Below are positions 25,393 to 34,622 of a stretch of DNA of 64,000 bases, one piece after another. The stretch lies in contig JAHDQY010000007.1 in the NCBI GenBank assembly GCA_018433595.1, positions 1-64,000 on the forward strand, in the 5' to 3' direction. The notes under the pieces were generated by a model. The model searched no databases. It had not been told where the DNA came from and was given only the letters and a program-made list of their open reading frames with translations. Position 1 is the stretch's first letter. Each line of letters starts with the position of its first letter. Made by a program: the position numbers and the translations under genes. Source of the DNA: Synergistales bacterium (GTDB lineage Bacteria; Synergistota; Synergistia; Synergistales; Aminithiophilaceae).

Positions 25393-26511
25393 ATGGCAGG
25401 AGAGCCGAGGGAGAGGATCGCCTTTCTCGACGCCTTTCGCGTCGTCATCGTTTTTGCCGTTGTCAGTCTCCATGCCGCCATGAGCTATATGACTTACGCC
25501 CCTTCCTGGTGGTACGTCATCAACCCCGAGAGAAGCTGGGCCTTTCTGGCCTGGGTTCTCCTGGCCGACACCTTTCCCATGCCGGCCCTCTTTTTCGTCT
25601 CCGGCATCTTCGCCTCGCCGTCGCTGGAAAAGAGAGGGAAGGGGGACTTCCTTAGGGATAAGGCGCTTCGCATCGGCCTCCCCTGGGCCGTCGGCGTCTT
25701 GGCCTTCGCCCCCCTTTTTGCCCGGGCCAGCTGGAAATCTCTCGGTCTTTCTCTGCCTGACGGCTATGGGCGGTTTCTGACCACGATCTGGCTGGGGCCC
25801 GGTTATCAGCAGGCCCATTTCTGGTTCCTTGGCGTCCTCCTCGCCTTTTTCCTCTTCTTCGCCGCGGTCTCTTCCCGCCAAGGCCGCTTTGCTTTGGGCT
25901 TCAAACTTCGACCCGGAGCCGGGCTCGCCCTCTGGTGGACCCTGGCGACGGTCTCTTTCTTTCTCTCTTCCCTCCGCTGGGATCCAAATTCCTGGATTTC
26001 TCTGGGACCTCTCTACTTTCAGCCGGCCCGGATCGTCTCCTATCTGGCGGCCTTTTGGCTGGGGACTCTGGCCTGGCGGAACCGGGAACGGTGGCTCCAT
26101 GATGAGCCTGGAAGAAAGTCCCTTTTTCTGTCGGCGTTGGCCGCCCTGACAGGGAAAGGGGCGGTGCTGGCGGCGGCCTTCATCTTCCCCGTCAAAGAGG
26201 GGCTGCTTCCCAAGGCGCTGGCGGCGGCGGCCCACAATTGGGGAGCCCTTTCGATGGGCCTTTTCCTCTTCCTCATCTGCCGGACCTTCGCAGAGAGCTA
26301 CTCGCAGCGATGGCGCCGGTGGGGAGAGGCCTCCTACGGTATCTACTGGCTTCACCAGATGATCCTCATGCCCCTGGCGGCCTTTCTGGTCTCCTTTGAC
26401 CTGCCTCCGGCGGTGAAGTTCGCCCTGGCCCTTGCCGGAACCTGGGGAATCTCTTCGGCCCTGACGGAACGGGCCTTGAGGCGCCTTCCTCTGATGAGGC
26501 GGGTCTTCTGA
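25393..26511 (+). CDS. Acyltransferase 3 family membrane protein
   Basis: A 372-residue integral membrane protein with about ten hydrophobic segments. It belongs to the acyltransferase-3 family (OafA/OpgC-like), which acylates sugars of LPS, capsule or glucans from the cytoplasmic side. The family start is 'RIAFLDAFRVVIVFAVVSLH', with the catalytic-type histidine at the end of the first segment, and 'PMPALFFVSG' and 'YGIYWLHQMIL' follow. The ATG at 25393 has AAGGGGG upstream. The target is unknown; being next to the LPS operon makes LPS a reasonable guess. A TACAAT hexamer at 25343-25348 could be its -10, without a clear -35. Confidence 0.85.
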   Translation: MAGEPRERIAFLDAFRVVIVFAVVSLHAAMSYMTYAPSWWYVINPERSWAFLAWVLLADTFPMPALFFVSGIFASPSLEKRGKGDFLRDKALRIGLPWAVGVLAFAPLFARASWKSLGLSLPDGYGRFLTTIWLGPGYQQAHFWFLGVLLAFFLFFAAVSSRQGRFALGFKLRPGAGLALWWTLATVSFFLSSLRWDPNSWISLGPLYFQPARIVSYLAAFWLGTLAWRNRERWLHDEPGRKSLFLSALAALTGKGAVLAAAFIFPVKEGLLPKALAAAAHNWGALSMGLFLFLICRTFAESYSQRWRRWGEASYGIYWLHQMILMPLAAFLVSFDLPPAVKFALALAGTWGISSALTERALRRLPLMRRVF

Positions 26512-26552
26512 TGCTTCTCGGAGGGGGTGCCCTTTTGGCCCTTGCCGTCACG

Positions 26553-26561
26553 TGCTATCAT
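26553..26561 (+). promoter_or_regulatory. Extended -10 promoter before the 26591 gene
   Basis: TGCTATCAT forms a TGn-extended -10 about 30 bases before the ATG at 26591. A partial -35 (TTGGCC, 26535) has short spacing. Confidence 0.45.
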
Positions 26562-26590
26562 GACCGGGAATCGATGGAGGAGGGATTTTT

Positions 26591-27025
26591 ATGGCAATGC
26601 AGATCAGTTTGGACGAGATCATCTCCATGCTTTTGGCCCGCGTCGAGAGCCTGGCTTACTCGGCGGAGAACCAGAAGACCCGCTTCAATGTGATGGCCAG
26701 GGTCCTCTACCGCAAGGGACTCCTCTCCGACGAAGATGTTCTCGATGCCGTTCGCGACGAGCACCATCTTCTGAAGGATCTGGGGCTCATTGAAGAGATG
26801 CCCGACGAGGAGATGCTCCGGGCGGCGGCTGAAAGCCTTCTTCAGTGGATCAAGGGGGATGCCGCCGAGATCCGGCGGACCATGGAGGAGTACGAAAACA
26901 AGATGCGCGAGATGGCGACGAAAGAGGCGGTCAAGCCGCGGATTGACGTGGCTCCCGCCAGCACCCTCTCTCAGCTCGACAAGTTGAGCGGCAAGAAGCC
27001 CGGCGGCGGCAAGCTCATCCTCTGA
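26591..27025 (+). CDS. Small helical protein of unknown function
   Basis: I do not recognise this 144-residue soluble protein. It is predicted largely alpha-helical: residues about 5-80 form several amphipathic helices ('RFNVMARVLYRKGLLSDEDV' looks like a helix-turn-helix-sized unit). Residues 85-115 are a charged stretch likely to form a coiled coil, and the tail is glycine/lysine-rich. There are no membrane segments and no cysteines. It has a strong ribosome site (GGAGGAGGG) and its own promoter-like element, and it ends in front of a long hairpin shared with glgC, so it seems to be a single-gene unit. Confidence 0.7.
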   Translation: MAMQISLDEIISMLLARVESLAYSAENQKTRFNVMARVLYRKGLLSDEDVLDAVRDEHHLLKDLGLIEEMPDEEMLRAAAESLLQWIKGDAAEIRRTMEEYENKMREMATKEAVKPRIDVAPASTLSQLDKLSGKKPGGGKLIL

Positions 27026-27035
27026 CGGGAAGGCC

Positions 27036-27087
27036 GGGATGACGACGAGGGGCGCCGGTTTGAGCTGGCGCCCCTCGTCGTCATCCC
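27036..27087. terminator. Long hairpin between convergent genes (bidirectional terminator)
   Basis: Perfect 21-bp arms (27036-27056 and 27067-27087, starting GGGATGACGACG) are extended by two further pairs around a small loop. It lies 10 bases after the 26591-gene stop and overlaps the glgC stop codon on the other strand. T-tracts are lacking, as for the palindrome at 25258. Confidence 0.75.
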
Positions 27088-28343
27088 AGGTCCGTCCGGA
27101 GTTTCATCGTCGGCATGGCGACGACGGTGATGCCCGAACTCCTGTCGTAATGGAAGTTCGCGGCGTCGGTCTCGGCGTCGTAGCCGATGGAGGTGTTGGG
27201 GCTGATCCGGTTGTGGGCGTCGACGATGACGCGTCTCAGCCTGCATCCCTCGCCGATGACGACGTTTTGGCCGATGATGCACTCTTCGACGATGGCACCG
27301 GGCAGGATCGTGCAGTTTCTCGAGAGAATGGAGCGATGGACGACGCCGCCTAAAACCCGGCTCCCCTCGGCTCTGAGGGTGCCGATGACGGAGCAGGTTT
27401 TCCCTCCCGAGGGGTAGCTGAAGGCGGGAGGGTCGGCGAAGGAGACGGTACGGATGGGCCAATGGGAGTTGTAGAGCGTCATCGGCGAGTCGGGCTGGAG
27501 AAGATCCATGTGGGCCTCCCAGTAGGCCTTGAGGGTTCCCACGTCGCGCCAGTAGGGGCGATCGACCTTCTCGCCGTAGGGGATGCGGTTGGTCGAGAAA
27601 TCGTAGGCGAACATGCGGCACTCCGGGAAGAGCCGGGGGAGAATGTCCTTGCCGAAGTCGTGACTGCTGTTGACGGTCTTGGAGTCTTCGATGAGGGCCC
27701 GTTCCAGGATCTCCCGTTCAAAGATGTAATTCCCCATGGAGACGTAGCTGAAGCCGGGCTTCCCCGGGATTTCGGGAGGGTCGGCGGGCTTTTCGACGAA
27801 ACCGGTGACCCGCCCCCTCTCGTCGGTGAAGAGGCATCCGAACTGATGGGCCTCCGAGCGCGGGACGACATTGGCGGCGACGGTGACATGAGAGTCGCTG
27901 TCCTGGTGGAAGGCCAGCATTTCTTCGACGTTCATCTTGTAGATGTGATCGGCGGCGAAGATGCAGATCCGATCGGCGTCATAGAGAGTGATGAGATGGA
28001 GGTTCTGAAAGACGGCGTCGGCCGTCCCCCGGAACCAGTGTTCACCCTGCCACATCTGAGCCGGGACGACGGTGATGAAGAAATCCCGACCCCGCAGGGC
28101 GCCGCCGAACTGCCAGCCTCTTTCGACGTGTTCGTTCAGGGACTGGCTTTTGAACTGGACGAGGACGTAGACGGAGAAGACTCCGCTGTTGACGAGATTG
28201 GAGAGGGCGAAATCGACGATGCGGTATTTGGCGGCGAAAGGTACAGCCGGCTTGGCCCGGTACTTGGTGAGCGGCATGAGGCGCTCTCCCTTTCCGCCGG
28301 CGAGAACGATGCCGAGAACGCGACCGTATTTGCCGTAAATCAC
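27081..28343 (-). CDS. glgC: Glucose-1-phosphate adenylyltransferase GlgC
   Basis: Makes ADP-glucose, the glycogen precursor. It is 420 residues: a nucleotidyltransferase domain with '[17 protein letters not shown]', '[20 protein letters not shown]' and 'GTADAVFQN', then a C-terminal beta-helix ('[15 protein letters not shown]'). The GTG at 28343 lies eight bases after GGAGG; the 80 extra codons further upstream run through the promoter region and are not coding. It has its own promoter (28414-28442), so it can be expressed apart from glgA. Confidence 0.95.
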   Translation of the reverse strand: MIYGKYGRVLGIVLAGGKGERLMPLTKYRAKPAVPFAAKYRIVDFALSNLVNSGVFSVYVLVQFKSQSLNEHVERGWQFGGALRGRDFFITVVPAQMWQGEHWFRGTADAVFQNLHLITLYDADRICIFAADHIYKMNVEEMLAFHQDSDSHVTVAANVVPRSEAHQFGCLFTDERGRVTGFVEKPADPPEIPGKPGFSYVSMGNYIFEREILERALIEDSKTVNSSHDFGKDILPRLFPECRMFAYDFSTNRIPYGEKVDRPYWRDVGTLKAYWEAHMDLLQPDSPMTLYNSHWPIRTVSFADPPAFSYPSGGKTCSVIGTLRAEGSRVLGGVVHRSILSRNCTILPGAIVEECIIGQNVVIGEGCRLRRVIVDAHNRISPNTSIGYDAETDAANFHYDRSSGITVVAMPTMKLRTDLG

Positions 28344-28413
28344 TGGCGAGACCTCCTCGAGTCGCCTCAGAACAAAGAAAACGGCGAAAAGTTTTGATTC
28401 TGACAGTAAGGCT

Positions 28414-28442
28414 ATTATATGCTTTTGGGGGTTTTCTTTAAA
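28414..28442 (-). promoter_or_regulatory. glgC promoter
   Basis: On the minus strand TTTAAA (28442-28437) and TATAAT (28419-28414) are 17 bases apart in a notably AT-rich patch, about 70 bases before the glgC GTG. Confidence 0.65.
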
Positions 28443-28486
28443 GTCAATGAAATTTTTGGCGGTGATGTCTCTGCCTCTGCCGCTTT

Positions 28487-29956
28487 TCAGTCGCGAGCGA
28501 GAAGTTGATGGTAAAGGCGTCGATAGGCCTGGGCCGACATTTTCCAGGAAAAGTCCCGTTCCATGCCTCTTTGCTGGATGGTGCGCCACCGCTCCCGGTC
28601 TTCATAGGCCCGGAGAGCCCGCCTGAAAGCGGCGATGAGTTCTCCGGGGTGATAGTCGGAGAAAAGGAAGCCGTAGCCGTCGGGGGCCCCGTCGACGTCG
28701 ATGATCGTATCGGCCAGTCCGCCTGTCGCCCGGACGATGGGAATCGTCCCGTAGCGGAGGGCGATGAGTTGGGAGAGACCGCAGGGTTCGAAAAGCGAGG
28801 GCATGAGCAGGATGTCGCTTCCGCTGTAGATGAGGCGGGCCAGATCTTCGCTGAAGCCGATATGGACCGCCACGTGCCCGGCAAGGCGGGAGGCGGCTTC
28901 CTGAAGGGCCTTTTCGAAGAGGGGGAAGCCGCTTCCGATGAAGATGAGCCGGGCTCCCAGGTTGATGAAGGCCTCCAGCGAAGGGAGGAGGAGGTCGATG
29001 CCTTTCTGTTCGACGATGCGGCCGATGAAACAGGCCAGGGGTCGGCCGTCGTCAGCCCATCCGAAATGTTCCAGGAGCCGGCGGCGGCAGACTCTCTTCC
29101 CCTCGAGATTTTCCGCGCTGAAGCCTTGAGGGAGTGTGCTGTCGTCGGCAGGATTCCAGGCGTCGGGATCAAGGCCGTTGAGAATGCCGGTCAGCTTGTC
29201 CCGTGCGGCGCTGAGAACGCCGTCGAGTCCCATGCCTCCGTCAGGCGTCTGGATCTCCCAGCTGTAGCTGGGTGAGACGGTCGTGACGGCTCCGGCGGCG
29301 ATGATGCCGCCTTTGAGGGTGTTGATCTGGCCGTAGTACTCGAGTCCTTCCATGGTGAAGCTCTTCCGGTCCAGTCCCCATTCATCGAGGACGAGGGGGG
29401 AGAGAATCCCCTGATGGGCCAGATTGTGAATGGTGAGGACCGATTCAAAGGCGGTCCCCCAGTCGCGGTAGTGGCGGTGCCAGCGCAGGGCGATGGGGAT
29501 GAGGGCGGCGGGCCAGTCGTGGCAGTGAAGGATCTGCGCCTTCCAGCTCGACTTATGGGCCAGTTCCAGGGCGGCGAAGGAGATGAAGGCGAAGGGGAGA
29601 ACCGTATCGGGTGCCAGGGTGTCGGGATAGATTTTCCCGCTGCCGAAGAGTTCCTCGTTGTCGAGGAGGTAAAGGGGGGTATCCTCCACGACGCTTTTCC
29701 AGAGACGGGCCGAGTAGACCTGCCAACGCAGGGCAACGTGGACTCTTTCGCGGGATCGTATGAGAGGGGCGCCCTGTTCGTTCAGTCGGTCGAGCATGCC
29801 CGGCCAGGCCGGCGTCAAAACCCGGGCATCGATGTCCAGAGCCCTGAGGGCCTTGGGAAGGGAGCCGACGACGTCGCCGAGTCCTCCGACCTTGGAGAGA
29901 GGGGCCATCTCGGTCGCAACGTGAAGGATCCTCGGCTTCAGCGGGAGATTCTCCAT
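28487..29956 (-). CDS. glgA: Glycogen synthase GlgA (ADP-glucose, GT5)
   Basis: Extends alpha-1,4-glucan from ADP-glucose. It is 489 residues of GT-B fold. The N-terminal donor-site motif is 'SKVGGLGDVVGSLPKAL'; 'HCHDWPAAL', 'TIHNLAHQG' and the C-terminal 'PSLFEPCGLSQLIALRYG' with 'TGGLADTI' are typical. The ribosome site is GGAGG. It sits 57 bases after glgP in a minus-strand operon read GH57-glgP-glgA-(glgC). Confidence 0.95.
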   Translation of the reverse strand: MENLPLKPRILHVATEMAPLSKVGGLGDVVGSLPKALRALDIDARVLTPAWPGMLDRLNEQGAPLIRSRERVHVALRWQVYSARLWKSVVEDTPLYLLDNEELFGSGKIYPDTLAPDTVLPFAFISFAALELAHKSSWKAQILHCHDWPAALIPIALRWHRHYRDWGTAFESVLTIHNLAHQGILSPLVLDEWGLDRKSFTMEGLEYYGQINTLKGGIIAAGAVTTVSPSYSWEIQTPDGGMGLDGVLSAARDKLTGILNGLDPDAWNPADDSTLPQGFSAENLEGKRVCRRRLLEHFGWADDGRPLACFIGRIVEQKGIDLLLPSLEAFINLGARLIFIGSGFPLFEKALQEAASRLAGHVAVHIGFSEDLARLIYSGSDILLMPSLFEPCGLSQLIALRYGTIPIVRATGGLADTIIDVDGAPDGYGFLFSDYHPGELIAAFRRALRAYEDRERWRTIQQRGMERDFSWKMSAQAYRRLYHQLLARD

Positions 29957-30013
29957 TTCGACACCTCCGAACCTTCAAAGACATTGCTTGATCCGTCGAG
30001 GCTGATCATGTCC

Positions 30014-31747
30014 CTAAAGGCCGCGGAAAGAAATCCCGTAGGCCTTTTCGCAGTACTCCCGGACGACGCGGGTGGTATTGAAGTAGCTTCCGTTCAGGGC
30101 GATGGTGTGTTTCATCATGGAGACCCACCGATCCCGGTTCCGGTAATAGGTGGGGATGATCTTTTCCTCGAGTTTGCCGTAGAGATCGGCGGCGTCCTTG
30201 CTCTCATCGTAGTCGATGAGCTGGGCCTCCATCGATTCGGGGCCGATGGACCAGCCCGTGACATCCTCGATCCACCCCTCGATCCACCAGCCGTCGAGGA
30301 CGGAGAAGTTGAGGACCCCATTGAGGGTACATTTCATCCCGCTTGTTCCGCTGGCTTCGCGGGGTCTTTTGGGGTTGTTGAGCCAGACGTCGACGCCTTG
30401 AGTCAAGAGGGCTCCGATCTCCATGTCGTAATTTTCAAGGAAAATCATGGGGATGGCCGCCCCCAGCTCCTGGGAGGCCCGGTAGATCTGTCGGATGATC
30501 GCCTTGCCTCCCTCGTCGTGAGGATGGGCCTTGCCGGCGAAGAGAAACTGGACCTGCCCCGAGGCGATATCGAGAAGTCTCTTGACGTCGGAAAGGAGAA
30601 GGTTGGCTCTCTTGTAGGTGGCTGCTCGCCGTGCGAAGCCGATGGTGAGGACATCGGCGTCGAGCTGCTGCCCCGTCAGCTCGAGGACCTTGGCGAGGAG
30701 CTTGAGCTTTGACGCCTGGTGAGCCGTCCATATCTCATCGTCGGGGATCTGAAGGGCCTGGACAAGGCGTCCCGGGTCCTGCTGCCATCCCGGGATATGG
30801 CGGTCGTAGAGGCGTTTGAAGCCGCTTGCCGTCCAGGTGCCGGGGTGGACCCCGTTGGTGATGCCGTCGATCTTGGGATCGTTGAACATGTTCCGGCTCA
30901 CTTCGGTGTGTTTTTTCGAGACGCCGTTGACGTAGCGGCTGAAGCGCAGTCCCAGCTCCGTCATGGAGACCCCCTCGGAAGGCATCATGCGGCGGAGCTG
31001 ACTTGAGAAGACGGGAGGCATGACGCGGTCGATCAGCTCGTAGCGGAAGTGGTCATGTCCCGCCGGGACGGGCGTGTGGGTGGTGAAGATGACCTGCTGG
31101 CGGATCTTGTCGTAGCTCTCGTAGCCCTGCTCCCGGAGAAGCTCCAGCGTCAGGAACCCGGCATGGCCCTCATTGAGGTGGAAGGTCTCCAGGTTGTTGT
31201 AGCCCAAGTCGCGAAGCATTCGCAGCCCCCCGACGCCGAGAATGTTTTCCTGGCAGAGCCGGTAGCGCTGGTCACCTCCGTAGAGCTGCCAGGTGAGGCT
31301 ACGGTCGTCGGGGCCGTTCGCCTCGAAGTTGGTGTCTAGGAAATAGACGGGGACGGGATAGCCGTTGACGCCGACCAGCTCGAAGACCCAGGCACGGATT
31401 TTGACGTCCCTTCCCTCCAGGCTGACCGAGACCTGGTTGGGAAGGAGGCGAAGCTCCCTGTCGGGCTGCCAGGTGACGGGGCTTTCGTGCTGGTTCCCCT
31501 CTCCGTCTAGGTGCTGATTGAAATATCCCCTGTGGTAGAGAAGCGTTATACCGACGATGGGGACGCCCAGGTCGGCGTTGCTTTTGAGAATGTCGCCGGC
31601 CAGGATGCCCAACCCTCCCGAATAGGTGGGAATGGAGGCTTTGATGCCGATCTCCATCGAAAAGTACGCCACCGTCCGGAAAGCGGGATCCTGCTCCATC
31701 ATGCCCTTCAGGGCGTGCCCGATGTGGCGTCCGTAGGTCATCGTCAT
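30014..31747 (-). CDS. glgP: Alpha-glucan phosphorylase, archaeal/short type
   Basis: Releases glucose-1-phosphate from glycogen. At 577 residues it is shorter than the 800-residue E. coli enzyme and matches the short GT35 class of archaea, Thermotogae and related bacteria. It begins with 'AYFSMEIGIKASIPTYSGGL', keeps 'HLNEGHAGFL' and the PLP-lysine motif 'REASGTSGMKCTLNG'. ATG start after AGGAGGGGG. It lies between GH57 and glgA, pairing breakdown with synthesis in one operon. Confidence 0.93.
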   Translation of the reverse strand: MTMTYGRHIGHALKGMMEQDPAFRTVAYFSMEIGIKASIPTYSGGLGILAGDILKSNADLGVPIVGITLLYHRGYFNQHLDGEGNQHESPVTWQPDRELRLLPNQVSVSLEGRDVKIRAWVFELVGVNGYPVPVYFLDTNFEANGPDDRSLTWQLYGGDQRYRLCQENILGVGGLRMLRDLGYNNLETFHLNEGHAGFLTLELLREQGYESYDKIRQQVIFTTHTPVPAGHDHFRYELIDRVMPPVFSSQLRRMMPSEGVSMTELGLRFSRYVNGVSKKHTEVSRNMFNDPKIDGITNGVHPGTWTASGFKRLYDRHIPGWQQDPGRLVQALQIPDDEIWTAHQASKLKLLAKVLELTGQQLDADVLTIGFARRAATYKRANLLLSDVKRLLDIASGQVQFLFAGKAHPHDEGGKAIIRQIYRASQELGAAIPMIFLENYDMEIGALLTQGVDVWLNNPKRPREASGTSGMKCTLNGVLNFSVLDGWWIEGWIEDVTGWSIGPESMEAQLIDYDESKDAADLYGKLEEKIIPTYYRNRDRWVSMMKHTIALNGSYFNTTRVVREYCEKAYGISFRGL

Positions 31748-31790
31748 GGATCTTCCCCCTCCTGCGTTCGTTCAGGTGAATGAGATCGGT

Positions 31791-34127
31791 TCAACAATGA
31801 GGGACGGCGAAGCCCAGTCGTTCCGCCAACCGCAGAAGATCCTCCCCCATCCGGGTTCGTTCCGTTTCCAGGGATCGCCAAGTCTCATTCTGAAGCCTTC
31901 CGATGTCGATGTCGATACCGAGGTTGTCCGCCCGGTCGAGGGCGTGGCGGGCGAGGGCAAAGCCGCGGGGCTCCTGCTTCAGTCGGGCGTGGCGGATCAG
32001 CAGCCGCAGCTCTTCGGCCAGCCTCGGCGCCAGCAGGGAGAGCTCGGGCTTCAGGCCCAGGGCGTGAGCGTCGTCGAGGAGGTCGGCGAGAGGAGACCCC
32101 TCTTCCAGCAGGTCGAGGGCCCTGGCCCCCTCGATCAGAGAGGAGAGGCGATGCTCCAGGGCCAGCTCGGCTGAGGCCTTCAGGTAGTTCGGTGCCGCCG
32201 TTCCCATCAGGTTGAGCTGGACGAGAAGGCGGCGGCTGTCGTCGGTGACGCTTTCCGCCAGGGAGACGTAGCGTGCTTTGGCGAGCCGGGTCCGTGCCGC
32301 GGCCAGGGCGTCCCGCTCATCCTGAGGGAGGTCGGCCATGCGCCAGGGACCGAGAGGGTAGATCTCCTCCAGCTTTTGGGAGAGGTCGAGGAGATCTCCC
32401 TCATAGAAGAGGCGGTGGATCTCCCCCCTCGGAGCCGGTCCCTCCTCTCTGAGTCGGCAGACGTCATCGAGAGCTCCTTGAGAGAGGCAGGCGGCCTCTC
32501 CTTGCCAGCGTTCTCCGGTCCGCCTGTCGCTGACCTGAAGCGATGCCAGGCGCAGTCGGAATTCACCGCTCCTCAGGATCTGTTCCTTTCGGACCACATT
32601 GAAGGCGTAATAGCTCTTGGCCTTTTCGGATAGAACCGATTCGGCTGCAATGCGATGCAGATTCCGGCTTCTGAGACGCACCCTGCGTGCCACGGCGCCT
32701 CCGTCGGGGAGATCGACGCGGTTCCCCTCGGCTTTCCCCAGTTCTTTCAGGAGATCGGGCAGGCAATCTTGTCCTGTCGCCGCCAGGAGGAGCTCGCAGG
32801 CCCGAAGGGCATAGCCGATGATCTGGGCCGTTTCGATACCGGCGACATCGCTGAAGAACCAGCCGCACGAAGTGTACATGAAGAGCCCCATGCGTTGAGC
32901 CTCCAGGAGGAGGCGGGCCTTCTGCTTCAGTGGACCGTCAAGACCGTTCAGGGATTCAGCGATAAAAGACTCCTTCGGCGAATGGCGTCCTGTGAGATAG
33001 AGGGCGACGGCATCGTCGCGGAAGCGCCAGACGTCGCCGACAAGGGGCTCCAGGTGGGTCGAGAAGGCTTCGTCGAGGCGTTCCTTGAGGACGTCCAGGG
33101 CGCTGCGGAGGGGTTTGCGCCATCGCTGGTGCCAGAAAGGATCCCCTCCGGTCCGGCAGCCGCAGTCGTCGCGCCACCGTTCGATTCCGTGGACGCAGGA
33201 CCAGGAGCTTTGAGGGACGATTTTTGCTTTCCATGTGACGGCATGTCGGGCGAGGAAGGCGGCGACGGTCGTTACCTGGCTCTGGCGGGAGCCGTAGATC
33301 AGGCGCAGGGCCCGGGAAAGAGCCATCTCTCCGAATTTGTGATGGTGACCGAAGGTTTCGCCGTCGACGGCGACGGTGAGGAGAGCCGGCTCCTCCCGCT
33401 CTCGGGGCAGGGCCTTCATCAGGGCTTCGGCCAGGACGTCGCCGTTTTTGAGAAGATCTCCGAAAGCCACGGCCCGGGCCAGTTCGCCGTGGTAGAAAAC
33501 TGCTGTGATCGATCGTCCCGAGGGGAGGTCGATGCGGTAGGGGCGGGTGACGTCGAGGCCTTCTCCCCCGGGTGTCGCCTGCCAGGGACCGTCGGGAGGG
33601 GAAAAGGCGGCGCATTGATGAGGTGCCAGGATAACGAAGGAGACGTTGCAGAGGGCAAGATCTTCCAGTGTTGCCGTGTCTACGGCCGTCTCCGGGAGCC
33701 AGAGCCCTTCCGAGGGGCGGTTGAAGCGGCAGCGGAAATCAGCCAGTCCCCAGCGGATCTGAGTCCGTCGGTCATGGCTGGAGGCCAGGGGCAGGATCAT
33801 GTGATTGTAGGCCTGGGCGATGGCTCCGCCGCCCTGTCGGTCCGCTCCCTTCAGGTGCCGGTCGAGAACGGGATCGTGCCTTTCGATCCACCGGTGGAGG
33901 GTCGGTCCGACGTTGAAACTGAGGTGGCGATAGTTATCGACGATGGCGACGATATGCCCCCGATCATCGACGAGACGAGCCGCTCGGTTGGGGCGGTAGC
34001 ATTCCGTGGCGATGCGCTCGTTCCAGTCGTGGGACGGTTTTGCCGACGGGTCGTCGAGAACGGTGTCGAGCCAGGGATCCTCTCTCGGCGGCTGGTAAAA
34101 GTGGCAGTGAAGGGCGATGGCGTGCAT
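31791..34127 (-). CDS. Glycoside hydrolase family 57 protein with DUF3536-type C-terminus
   Basis: A 778-residue enzyme of the GH57 alpha-glucan hydrolase/branching family. N-terminal catalytic barrel motifs are 'HCHFYQPPRED' (residues 7-17), 'GLWLPETAVD' (about 145) and 'VAVDGETFGHHHKFG' (about 250). The rest is a long helical region resembling DUF3536, with 'SYYAFNVVRKEQIL'. Members include amylases, amylopullulanases and glycogen branching enzymes. It heads a glycogen operon in which no GH13 branching enzyme (glgB) is seen, so a branching or debranching role is plausible. The known GH57 branching enzymes are of a different subfamily, so I leave the activity open. Confidence 0.85.
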   Translation of the reverse strand: MHAIALHCHFYQPPREDPWLDTVLDDPSAKPSHDWNERIATECYRPNRAARLVDDRGHIVAIVDNYRHLSFNVGPTLHRWIERHDPVLDRHLKGADRQGGGAIAQAYNHMILPLASSHDRRTQIRWGLADFRCRFNRPSEGLWLPETAVDTATLEDLALCNVSFVILAPHQCAAFSPPDGPWQATPGGEGLDVTRPYRIDLPSGRSITAVFYHGELARAVAFGDLLKNGDVLAEALMKALPREREEPALLTVAVDGETFGHHHKFGEMALSRALRLIYGSRQSQVTTVAAFLARHAVTWKAKIVPQSSWSCVHGIERWRDDCGCRTGGDPFWHQRWRKPLRSALDVLKERLDEAFSTHLEPLVGDVWRFRDDAVALYLTGRHSPKESFIAESLNGLDGPLKQKARLLLEAQRMGLFMYTSCGWFFSDVAGIETAQIIGYALRACELLLAATGQDCLPDLLKELGKAEGNRVDLPDGGAVARRVRLRSRNLHRIAAESVLSEKAKSYYAFNVVRKEQILRSGEFRLRLASLQVSDRRTGERWQGEAACLSQGALDDVCRLREEGPAPRGEIHRLFYEGDLLDLSQKLEEIYPLGPWRMADLPQDERDALAAARTRLAKARYVSLAESVTDDSRRLLVQLNLMGTAAPNYLKASAELALEHRLSSLIEGARALDLLEEGSPLADLLDDAHALGLKPELSLLAPRLAEELRLLIRHARLKQEPRGFALARHALDRADNLGIDIDIGRLQNETWRSLETERTRMGEDLLRLAERLGFAVPHC

Positions 34128-34172
34128 GCGCTCACCTCCCGCTCCCGGCAGGAGCTCCGATCTTATCTCATA

Positions 34173-34178
34173 ATTATA
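34173..34178 (-). promoter_or_regulatory. Possible -10 of the glycogen operon
   Basis: TATAAT on the minus strand lies 46 bases before the GH57 start in a short AT-rich stretch. I find no matching -35 at 16-18 bases. Confidence 0.35.
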
Positions 34179-34437
34179 GGTGTTTCTGGCAGGAGATGGA
34201 GAGAAAGAGAAGGGTTAAATTATGCACGACAATTCTTGCCACCTCAAAGTGAAGATGCTATGTTCAGCAAAGTCGAGCAGCTCGTCAAGCCCTGCGTGAA
34301 AAGAGGGACTTCTATCGTTTGGATTCCCCCGGAAGAGGCGTTGGTGCGGCCTTTTGCCTACACTGGAGGGAAAAGCCAAAAGACTGCGGCTCCTTGAAGG
34401 GCCCTCGCCGGTTGATCCGTATCCGCCGGGAAAGGGG
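34179..34437. other. Interval without a confident gene
   Basis: Between the glycogen operon and the hydrogenase remnant. A 46-codon reading starts at ATG 34261 but has no ribosome site and no recognisable product. A reading just before 34438 contains 'YPPGKG', which could be more of the decayed NuoE-like gene with internal deletions. I call nothing firm here. Confidence 0.5.
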
Positions 34438-34616
34438 GCCTGTCATGTGCGGGGAGCTTGAAGGCCCTTGAGAAAGAGAAGGAGGCGCTTAAAGTGGAGG
34501 AACACGGAACCATCGAAGATTTCCGTTTCACTCTGAAGCCCGTGGCCTGCATGGGAGCCTGCAATCAGGTTTTTTTTGCCCCTGCCGACGACCTGTCTTT
34601 CGTCCGCTTTGCGTGA
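34438..34616 (+). pseudogene. Decayed NuoE/HydC-like [2Fe-2S] subunit (C-terminal fragment, frameshifted)
   Basis: The reading 'GACHVRG' at 34435-34455 matches the first cysteine block of the thioredoxin-like 2Fe-2S subunit of NADH dehydrogenase and bifurcating hydrogenase (usual form 'GTACHVRGS'). It then hits a stop. One base out of frame the family sequence resumes as 'SLKALEKEKEALKVEE', followed by 'FTLKPVACMGACNQ', the second cysteine pair, and stops at 34614-34616. The shift falls in a GGGG run. The N-terminal about 90 residues expected in this family are missing or unrecognisable. The fragment stops six bases before the HATPase gene at 34623, the same order as in clostridial hydrogenase operons. 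Confidence 0.7.
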
Positions 34617-34622
34617 TCGGCC

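Noticed and set aside
32655-34397. A 580-codon plus-strand frame over the GH57 gene
   Set aside because: Mirror of the GH57 coding sequence without ribosome site or known motif. Only its last part leaves the gene, and nothing there is recognisable.
34261-34397. Small protein starting at ATG 34261
   Set aside because: No ribosome site, no recognisable product, and it lies in what looks like decayed sequence.
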